From an uncultured archaeon (GTDB taxonomy: Archaea; Thermoproteota; CALKCG01; B24): 5,049 nucleotides of DNA. Shown here piece after piece: positions 1 to 4,528 of this stretch. Position 1 is the first letter of the stretch. Each line of letters begins with the position of its first letter. Made by a program: the position numbers and the translations under genes. The notes beneath the pieces were generated by a model, which saw only the letters and a program-made list of their open reading frames with translations, made no database searches and was not told the DNA's origin. The DNA is taken from the NCBI GenBank assembly GCA_938082915.1, contig CALKCG010000055.1, positions 1 through 5,049 of the forward strand, read 5' to 3'.

Positions 1-128
1 TTAACATTCCTTTTTCTCATTAAATTATTAATATAATCCATTAATCTTTCATCTAACGCTTTAATAAATTTAGTCATTGATTTTTCATGTTTTCGATATA
101 ATTTTCTCGCTTTTTCAATAGGGCTCAG
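1..128 (-). pseudogene. AT-rich open fragment leaving the window; unidentified
   Basis: The minus strand is open from about base 128 to base 1 and continues past the window edge. From base 119 it reads as a lysine/arginine-rich, probably helical peptide (IEKARKLYRKHEKSMTKF, then an acidic/basic helix ending LMRKRNV). No start codon or domain motif is visible, and a TGA in frame at 131-129 closes it upstream. GC is about 21% over bases 1-120, against about 47% in the next 240 bases, so this DNA has a different origin or history from its neighbour. The abrupt change lies where the cellulase homology begins, which suggests a rearrangement or insertion junction. A basic helical segment of this sort would fit the middle of an IS200/IS605-type TnpB or another transposase, but no diagnostic residue is present, so this is only a guess. 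Confidence 0.3.
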
Positions 129-356
129 TCATGGGCAAAGGAGCATAATAGGCCGATATTCCTCGGAGAATTCGGAGTCTACGATAAAGCTCCAATGGAA
201 TCTAGAGTCCGATACTTAAGCTTCATCGCTAGACTGGCGGAAAGCATGGGTTGGAGCTGGGCTTACTGGCAGTTCGACAGCGACTTCATACTGTACGACA
301 TACCGAACGATAAGTGGATAGAGCCTGTATTAAACGCTTTAATCCCACCAGAATAG
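120..356 (+). pseudogene. 3' remnant of a GH5 cellulase-type glycoside hydrolase
   Basis: The frame ending at TAG 354-356 encodes a typical C-terminal part of a glycoside hydrolase family 5 (endoglucanase-like) catalytic domain. It has RPIFLGEFGVYDKA, where the Glu of the LGEFG motif (codon 168-170) is the expected catalytic nucleophile. This is followed by MESRVRYLSFIARLAESMG and the aromatic WSWAYWQFDSDF segment that forms the end of the barrel, then a short tail to PPE. About 78 codons remain of a domain normally near 300 residues. The acid/base Glu and the front of the barrel are absent. Going upstream, the frame loses family resemblance at about base 120-125 and meets TAA at 99-101, with no start codon or ribosome binding site between. 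The gene was therefore truncated by whatever brought in the AT-rich DNA at 1-120. If expressed, this piece could not be an active hydrolase. It suggests that the lineage once degraded plant-type beta-glucans. Confidence 0.85.
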
Positions 357-426
357 CAATACCGGTATGAAGTAACAGCATAGTAAAAAAGGATTTTCCC
401 ATTTTTCCACTAAGCTAGTAGGCAGG
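357..426. other. Gap with hairpin-forming sequence, no gene
   Basis: No coding signal is seen between the cellulase remnant and the decayed minus-strand gene. A 10-base palindrome ATACCGGTAT lies at 359-368, immediately after the cellulase stop. An imperfect hairpin spans 381-412: outer arms TAGT/ACTA, inner arms AAAAA-A-GG and CC-A-TTTTT, loop 393-398. A second inverted repeat, TAGTAG (416-421) and CTACTA (432-437), brackets the presumed end of the minus-strand pseudogene at 427. These could act as transcript ends for either side, but there is no T-run placed as a clear terminator, so that role is a guess. Confidence 0.25.
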
Positions 427-761
427 TCATTCTACTACTTGAAGTCTTCCGAGTCTACCATCATCAATGGATGTCTTCACAAGGCACTTCAGGCATTTTA
501 GCCATCACTTTACGAACAGCATCAGTATCTGCAGCGTTCTATTCACAGAATACCTTGACTATTTTTACCATCTTCGCTCAATTGAATCTAACTTTTAACT
601 CAATACGCATCAACCGTTACATTAGCCTTCGTCTTCCTACCGAAAAGAGTAGTCTCTTTAATCGTCATGGGAGCTGACAACGGACGAACGGCTAAAAACT
701 TCGCCAAATTTTTCACTTCCTTTCTTCTTATACCGCGCTCAACTTTAGAGTGAAGCTTCAC
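427..761 (-). pseudogene. Decayed minus-strand gene of about 110 codons, family not recognised
   Basis: Reading the minus strand from GTG 761-759 gives 53 protein-like residues (start VKLHSKVERGIRRKEVKN, then KFLAVRPLSAPMTIKETT and a beta-rich GRKTKANVTVDAY) before TGA at 602-600. One frame over, from 601, the text continues as ELKVRFN, then MVKIVKVFCE, a TAG at 541-539, and then NAADTDAVRKVMAKMPEVP down to a TGA at 466-464. The third frame continues IDDGRLGRLQVVE to TGA at 429-427. The pieces join in order with single-base shifts near 602, 580, 565 and 470, one of them in an A5 run. I read this as one ancestral protein of roughly 110 residues with several frameshifts and at least one nonsense codon. 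I do not recognise the family. The alternative is chance: the pieces are short, although their composition (charged helix, alternating beta segments) resembles real protein. The opposite strand also has a 68-codon open frame (471-677), of low-complexity Ser/Thr/Ile composition, which I take as non-coding. Confidence 0.45.
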
Positions 762-811
762 CAACTAGTGAAGAAAGCAGTCTTCACGCATACTTCAGAA
801 GCTGAGTGAAG
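750..811. repeat. Cluster of five GTGAAG/CTTCAC half sites
   Basis: GTGAAG occurs at 750-755, 768-773 and 806-811, and its complement CTTCAC at 756-761 and 782-787. The first two form a perfect 12-base palindrome GTGAAGCTTCAC, and 756-761 with 768-773 form a second inverted pair with a six-base spacer. The cluster lies about 115-180 bases upstream of the PDO start and over the presumed 5' end of the minus-strand pseudogene. It may be a multi-site operator, but part of it could be former coding sequence. Confidence 0.4.
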
Positions 812-860
812 CCTACTTAAGGCTGTTAAGCTCTCCCTAATAAGGCTTCCCTATAGCCAT

Positions 861-892
861 ATTTTTAAACCGTTTGAGGAAAACATTTAAAA
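861..892 (+). promoter_or_regulatory. Candidate promoter of the PDO-DUF166 operon
   Basis: Two AT-rich elements could serve as TATA boxes: TTTTTAAA at 862-869 and ATTTAAAA at 885-892. The second follows the purine-rich GAGGAAAA, which suits a BRE. The first would start transcription near 892 and leave about a 35-base leader holding the ribosome binding site. The second would start near 914 and leave a leader of about a dozen bases. The sequence alone does not decide between them. Confidence 0.4.
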
Positions 893-926
893 CAAACGTA
901 GACGATATACCTCAAGAGGCTTGAAA

Positions 927-1583
927 ATGCTACGTGAAGATCATAAGAGGCGTTTAAGTGAAGAGTTTAAAAAGAAGTTGAAAAAGCCTGTTAAACTTGT
1001 CGTATTCACGCAGGAGGTTGAATGCCCATTCTGCGCTCAAACCAGAAGCCTAATCGAGGAATTAGCATCTTTAAGCAATAATATAACGGTTGAAGTATAC
1101 GACTTCGTTAAAGACTCCGAGAAAGCCAAAGCATACGCAATTGATAAGGTTCCAGCTGTGGCTATAGTAGGGGAGAAAGACTACGGTTTAAGGTTCTACG
1201 GCCTACCCTATGGATACGAGTTTCAAACACTCTTGGAGGCTTTGTTCCACGTTTCGACGGGAGAAACAGACCTCTCAGAAGAATCTAAAAAGAAACTGAA
1301 GACTTTGAGAAAACCAATTCACATTCAAGTCTTCGTAACGTTGACATGCCCCTACTGTCCATCCGTGGCGAGTCTAGCCTATAAGCTCGCCGTGGAAAGC
1401 GACATGGTGAAAGCTGAAGTAGTAGATATAAGCGAGTTCCCCCACCTCGCCTACAAGTACGCAGTTATGAGTGTTCCTAAAACCGTTATAAACGATAAAG
1501 TCGAATTTGTCGGAGCAGTATCAGAGAAACTATTCATAGAATACGTTATGCTTGCAACGGGCAGCCCAGGATACGTCCTTTAA
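927..1583 (+). CDS. Protein disulfide oxidoreductase (PDO), two thioredoxin folds
   Basis: Cytosolic thiol-disulfide oxidoreductase of the glutaredoxin-like PDO family, which makes, breaks and shuffles disulfides in hyperthermophiles. Counted from ATG 927 it has 218 residues, close to the roughly 226 of the Pyrococcus furiosus enzyme. The N-terminal thioredoxin fold has CPFC at 33-36 and a cis-Pro in VPAV near residue 76. The C-terminal fold has CPYC at 141-144 and a cis-Pro in SVPK near 184. Both active sites are intact. There is no signal peptide or membrane segment. ATG 927 is preferred because GAGG (916-919) sits seven bases before it; the in-frame TTG at 921 would leave only one base. 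It is first in an apparent operon: the next gene begins 18 bases after its stop. The reductase at 3455-2541 is its likely electron source. Family assignment is firm; the physiological substrates are inferred. Confidence 0.95.
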   Translation: MLREDHKRRLSEEFKKKLKKPVKLVVFTQEVECPFCAQTRSLIEELASLSNNITVEVYDFVKDSEKAKAYAIDKVPAVAIVGEKDYGLRFYGLPYGYEFQTLLEALFHVSTGETDLSEESKKKLKTLRKPIHIQVFVTLTCPYCPSVASLAYKLAVESDMVKAEVVDISEFPHLAYKYAVMSVPKTVINDKVEFVGAVSEKLFIEYVMLATGSPGYVL

Positions 1584-1601
1584 AACACCTAAGGTGCAGA
1601 A

Positions 1602-2408
1602 TTGACTCGTAGAAGAGAAACCTTAAAACTGATATTCATATATAGTGGGGAATTCGCGGAGCGAGTTATAAGAAATTTAATAAACGACCCGAGTTTCTGT
1701 AAATCCTGCGGATTATACTGCAACTCCTGTAAGTATGGCTTATACAGCTATGTACAAAACATACTGGCTGCTGTAAAACTTCCAAACCCATCAGACCTAC
1801 CAGCGTTCATAGATAAGCCTGAAGAATACATGCCCAAGTCAACACCCAAAGCCGACGTATGCGTAGCGTCAGGTCTACATAAAGACCTGCTGCTAGAACT
1901 GCCGCTACACCTCGAGAAGATAGGCGTAAAGGCGTTGATCGTCCCAGTGGAAGACTTCAACGAAGTCCCAGTAGGCTTAAGAATACAAGTTGAAGAGCGT
2001 TGTTTGTCGCTAGGCTTAGAAACGGCGTTTCCCAAGCCCTTCTGCTCTCTAGAACCCTCGGAAAATAAACCCATAACCTCAAGATTCGTCGAGGAGCTTG
2101 GCGTAGGCCGACCGAAGCTTGAAATATCCTTAGCTAAGAGAAGCGGATATGAAATCATAGAGTATGCTATTGTTAAACGTAGCGCACCATGCGGCTCAAC
2201 ATGGTACATAGCGAAGAAACTGACGGGTGTTGAAACGAAGAGGGAAATCCTATACGATGCCATAGCGAGAGCCCACCACAGCTACCCATGCACGGCAACA
2301 ATGAACATAGACCCGGAGGAAAAAGAACCCATACTACATCTAGGAGGATACATAATAAGAGAAGAAGCTGAAAAAGCAATTGAAAAAGCAAGATCTTCTA
2401 AAGCTTAA
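1602..2408 (+). CDS. DUF166-family protein, cysteine rich
   Basis: 268-residue protein that I assign to the archaeal DUF166 family (PF02593). Members have sometimes been labelled thymidylate synthase, but I see nothing here that supports that activity. Seen in the sequence: an N-terminal beta strand LKLIFIYSGEFAERVI, a cluster C33-x2-C36-x3-C40-x2-C43, further cysteines at 87, 134 and 148, the motif APCGSTWYIAKKL with C197, and HHSYPCTATM with H225, H226 and C230 near the end. The conserved-looking Cys/His sets suggest metal or Fe-S binding, or a thiol redox role (inference). The start is TTG 1602, because AAGGTG at 1591-1596 is an anti-SD match five bases upstream and no ATG is available near the conserved first strand. 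It lies 18 bases behind PDO with no promoter between, so the two are probably cotranscribed. That makes PDO a candidate reductant or folding partner of this protein. No signal peptide or transmembrane helix is seen. Confidence 0.75.
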   Translation: MTRRRETLKLIFIYSGEFAERVIRNLINDPSFCKSCGLYCNSCKYGLYSYVQNILAAVKLPNPSDLPAFIDKPEEYMPKSTPKADVCVASGLHKDLLLELPLHLEKIGVKALIVPVEDFNEVPVGLRIQVEERCLSLGLETAFPKPFCSLEPSENKPITSRFVEELGVGRPKLEISLAKRSGYEIIEYAIVKRSAPCGSTWYIAKKLTGVETKREILYDAIARAHHSYPCTATMNIDPEEKEPILHLGGYIIREEAEKAIEKARSSKA

Positions 2409-2540
2409 ATCCATGTATACGTCAGGATTAAACTAGAGAACTATTGGAATGTAGAAGCTGAAGCGTATGCTTTTCAGTTCAACTACGCACGGTTAGATGT
2501 TTCACTGATCGTACCATAGCTTCAAACCATCGGTCTAAAC

Positions 2541-3455
2541 TTACCTTTTCCTCGAAAGATATCTGAAAGCCGATAAAGCTGCTTTACACCCTTCTCCAGC
2601 TGCAACTATTATCTGCTTCTCCGGCACGTTTGTTACATCACCTGCTGCAAAAAGCCCTGGAAAACTGGTTTCACACATACAGTTAACAATAATCTCACCC
2701 CATTGATTCTTCTCCACAAAATCAACTATTTCCGAGTTCGGTGTAGACCCCACTTCGATAAAAACTCCTTGAACTGGTAGAAAAAGCTCCTCGCCTTCTT
2801 TCAATACTCTCATACCTTTAACCACTTTATCGCCGACTATTTCTAAGACGTGTGTACCCGTCCAAATACTGACTCTACTCGAAGCCCTAGCTTTCTCAAC
2901 AAGTATAGGGTCTGCTTTAAGCTCACGCATAATCTCTATGAGGTATACACTGTTTGCAATCTTAATCAACTGTAAGACCGCCTCTAAACCAGAATTTCCT
3001 CCACCCACAACAGCAACATCTACTCCTCTAAACAGCGGTGCATCGCAAGTAGCACAGTATGAAACACCTCTATTCTTAAACTCTCTTTCACCTGGGACAT
3101 TAAGTTCTCTAGGTCTTCTGCCAGTTGCAACGATAACAGCCCTACTAGAATAGTCACCGTTATCTGTGGTTACGTGGAAAAGCCCATTTTCAAACGAAAC
3201 CCTAAGAGCCTCCTCCATTCTAAGGTCAAAATTGTACTGTTTTAAATGGTCGTAAAACTTAGCCGCCAACTCCTCCCCTGTAATGTATTGGAAACCAGTA
3301 TAGTTTTCAATGGTTGACGAGAACGTAACCTGACCACCTACATTTAATGTTAAAACTAGAAAATCCATCCTCTTGCGGGCGGCATATATGGCTGCCGTTA
3401 TCCCAGCAGGACCAGCGCCTACGATTATTAAGTCATAAACACGATTAAGCCCCAT
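2541..3455 (-). CDS. trxB: Thioredoxin reductase-like FAD/NAD(P)-disulfide oxidoreductase, AhpF C-terminal type
   Basis: Cytosolic flavoprotein of 304 residues, normal for low-Mr thioredoxin reductases (about 310). Order: FAD-binding GAGPAG at 13-18, ENYTGF at 50-55, ATGRRP at 110-115, redox-active CATC at 134-137, second dinucleotide fold GGGNSGLEA at 151-159, and the FAD motif FAAGDV at 269-274. Where NADPH-dependent E. coli TrxR has HRR, this protein has E174-I-M; an acidic residue there suggests NADH preference. GNSGLEA, LKAD (179-182) and KQIIVAAGEGCKAALSAF closely resemble the C-terminal domain of AhpF (from memory). It probably passes electrons to PDO, which resembles the AhpF N-terminal domain. 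It ends 132 bases from the DUF166 gene, convergently. Start ATG 3455 has no clear ribosome binding site but has a TATA box about 31 bases upstream, fitting a nearly leaderless mRNA. The gene symbol is by family; the true partner is inferred. Confidence 0.93.
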   Translation of the reverse strand: MGLNRVYDLIIVGAGPAGITAAIYAARKRMDFLVLTLNVGGQVTFSSTIENYTGFQYITGEELAAKFYDHLKQYNFDLRMEEALRVSFENGLFHVTTDNGDYSSRAVIVATGRRPRELNVPGEREFKNRGVSYCATCDAPLFRGVDVAVVGGGNSGLEAVLQLIKIANSVYLIEIMRELKADPILVEKARASSRVSIWTGTHVLEIVGDKVVKGMRVLKEGEELFLPVQGVFIEVGSTPNSEIVDFVEKNQWGEIIVNCMCETSFPGLFAAGDVTNVPEKQIIVAAGEGCKAALSAFRYLSRKR

Positions 3456-3480
3456 TCAAAATTTTCTCAACAACAGCCTC

Positions 3481-3492
3481 TCTTATAATTTT
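3481..3492 (-). promoter_or_regulatory. TATA box of the reductase gene
   Basis: The minus strand reads AAAATTATAAGA here, with TTATAA at 3488-3483, centred about 31 bases before ATG 3455. Archaeal transcription usually starts about 25 bases after the TATA centre, so the mRNA would begin near 3460 with almost no leader. This agrees with the lack of a ribosome binding site before the start codon. Confidence 0.5.
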
Positions 3493-3596
3493 CCCTTAGG
3501 AGTACAAGGACTTCCATGCACACTCTATCCGAGTAAAAAGCATATACGTGGAGGACTACCGCCGCATACGCATGGTAACGTTAGAGCCAAACATTT

Positions 3597-3616
3597 TTAG
3601 AGTCATCAAACTCTAA
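3597..3616. promoter_or_regulatory. Perfect 7-6-7 inverted repeat, candidate operator of the Rieske gene
   Basis: TTAGAGT (3597-3603), six bases, then ACTCTAA (3610-3616), with no mismatch. The right arm abuts the TATA box at 3616-3625 and so covers the BRE position. A bound dimeric regulator would be expected to block TFB/TBP loading. A further partial copy of the half site, TTAGAG, occurs at 3581-3586. Placement and symmetry favour a transcription-factor site; the regulator is unknown. Confidence 0.5.
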
Positions 3617-3625
3617 TATTTATAC
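3616..3625 (+). promoter_or_regulatory. TATA box of the Rieske gene
   Basis: ATATTTATAC is a good archaeal TATA box, centred near 3621. This is only 18 bases before ATG 3639 but 26-27 bases before the in-frame ATG 3648, the distance expected for a leaderless mRNA starting at 3648. Confidence 0.55.
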
Positions 3626-3638
3626 AGAGTGAGCTTTC

Positions 3639-3968
3639 ATGAAAAAGATGATTTACATAGGCAATGCAAAGAAAATACCTGTTGGAGAAGCTAGAAAATT
3701 TCTCTATCCAATTGGCGATGAAAAAGGCACCGAAAGACCTGGCTTACTCATACACCTCGAAGACGGCTTCGTAGCCTACGATGGATTATGCACACACATG
3801 CAGGCTGAAATTGAATGGAATACGTATACTGGGAGAATATGGTGCACATTACACGACGGTATTTATGATCCGAAAACTGGAAGACCAATACTCGGACTAC
3901 CTAGAGAACACTTGAAGAAAATAGAGTTGAAGATCGAAGAAAACGGAGAAATCTACGCTATGATATGA
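3639..3968 (+). CDS. Small Rieske [2Fe-2S] ferredoxin
   Basis: Soluble 109-residue Rieske-type electron carrier, the usual size for a stand-alone Rieske domain. The cluster ligands are visible as C51-T-H53 and C69-T-L-H72, separated by 15 residues, within GLCTHMQAE and WCTLHDGIYDPKTG; the trailing D-G-x-Y-D-x-x-T-G is typical of the second Rieske loop. No transmembrane anchor or Tat signal is present, so it is not a bc1/b6f-type subunit but a cytosolic ferredoxin or a small subunit of an oxygenase or reductase. No oxygenase or nitrite reductase partner gene lies in the window. It is divergent from the reductase gene, with 183 bases between, so coregulation is possible. Start: ATG 3639 has only a weak GAGTGAG upstream (3627-3633). 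ATG 3648 (protein MIYIGNAKK, 106 residues) fits the TATA spacing better. The Rieske assignment is firm; its redox partner is unknown. Confidence 0.92.
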   Translation: MKKMIYIGNAKKIPVGEARKFLYPIGDEKGTERPGLLIHLEDGFVAYDGLCTHMQAEIEWNTYTGRIWCTLHDGIYDPKTGRPILGLPREHLKKIELKIEENGEIYAMI

Positions 3969-4037
3969 AAACCATGTAAATCACCCTCACCTATTTATTT
4001 TCAAACTTCGAGAATCCTACTGAAATACGTGGTAAAG

Positions 4038-4442
4038 TTAGCCTTCCTCGTAACTCTTAAGTCTCTCAATAAGCTCTAATACTCTACTTTTTATCAAATC
4101 CCTTATCTTCCTCGCCTCATCCAACGGCATTTCCGCTGGATTTGGAACATCCCACACTTCAACATGTTTAACATAAACCACCGGACACAAAGAACCACTA
4201 CACACAATCACAGCGACATGAGCTTTCTCCTGGAGCTCCCTCGTCATAAGCTGAGGTTTTTTATGGCTTATATCAATCCCCTCCTCAAGCATAAGCTTCA
4301 CAGCATTTGGATGCAATCTTTCAGCCGGTGTTAAACCTGCACTTGCAGCATTCCAGCCCTCTGGCGCATACTTGTTAAAATAGGCTTCAGCAATTTGACT
4401 TCTAAAACTATTCTCTACGCAGATGAAAAGTACAGCTTTCAA
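4038..4442 (-). CDS. arsC: Arsenate reductase / low-molecular-weight protein tyrosine phosphatase family
   Basis: Cytosolic enzyme of the LMW-PTP fold, most like thioredoxin-coupled ArsC, which reduces arsenate to arsenite. From TTG 4442 it has 134 residues, normal for the family (about 130-140). The P-loop C8-V-E-N-S-F-R14-S matches CX5R and the FICVENxxRSQ signature. C81 and C86 (CSGSLC) correspond to the two extra redox cysteines of Trx-linked ArsC. WDVPNP supplies the catalytic Asp (D98), and PLDEARKIRD follows as in archaeal homologues. The frame stays open to TTG 4550, but those 36 extra residues precede the conserved first strand and run into the start of the divergent gene. TTG 4442 also lies about 28 bases after a TATA box (4473-4468), so I chose it. 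PDO is the likely in-window reductant for its disulfide (inference). No arsB/acr3 or ArsR gene is in view, so arsenate as substrate is probable but unproven; a tyrosine phosphatase role is the alternative. Confidence 0.85.
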   Translation of the reverse strand: MKAVLFICVENSFRSQIAEAYFNKYAPEGWNAASAGLTPAERLHPNAVKLMLEEGIDISHKKPQLMTRELQEKAHVAVIVCSGSLCPVVYVKHVEVWDVPNPAEMPLDEARKIRDLIKSRVLELIERLKSYEEG

Positions 4443-4467
4443 CCTTTGAAACTTCCAAAGAACTCTC

Positions 4468-4491
4468 TTATAAGGCTTAATCCTTATATAG
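4468..4491. promoter_or_regulatory. Back-to-back TATA boxes in a divergent promoter
   Basis: Between arsC (minus, start 4442) and the DUF6448-type gene (plus, start 4529) lie two TATA boxes: TTATAA at 4468-4473 for the minus strand and TTATATAG at 4484-4491 for the plus strand. They sit in a 7-6-7 inverted repeat, TATAAGG (4469-4475) and CCTTATA (4482-4488). The expected start sites are near 4445 (minus) and 4513 (plus). The BRE regions overlap, so the two promoters may exclude each other. On the plus side GTGAT (4521-4525) matches the anti-SD just before GTG 4529. Confidence 0.5.
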
Positions 4492-4528
4492 TCCTTAAGG
4501 AGGATCCTAATAAAATTCGAGTGATAAT

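Noticed and set aside
539..541. TAG in the minus-strand pseudogene as pyrrolysine
   Set aside because: Other stops and frameshifts surround it and nothing in the window suggests pyrrolysine machinery; nonsense mutation is simpler.
471..677. Plus-strand open frame of 68 codons in the gap before PDO
   Set aside because: Low-complexity Ser/Thr/Ile composition, no ribosome binding site, no recognisable motif; the opposite strand carries more protein-like sequence.
1748..2391. Two long minus-strand open frames (2263-1748 and 2391-2173)
   Set aside because: They lie antisense within the DUF166 gene, are rich in Ser or Leu/Cys, and have no family signature; they are shadows of the real gene.
2454..2480. 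Imperfect hairpin in the convergent gap after DUF166
   Set aside because: The arms (CTGAAGC against GCTTTTCAG) pair poorly and no T-run follows; not enough to call a terminator.
2938..3153. Plus-strand open frame of 71 codons
   Set aside because: Antisense to the highly conserved reductase gene, with no motif or promoter.
4497..4505. Strong Shine-Dalgarno-like AAGGAGGAT
   Set aside because: No start codon follows within normal spacing (TAA and TAA come next) and GTG 4529 is 23 bases away; GTGAT at 4521-4525 is better placed.
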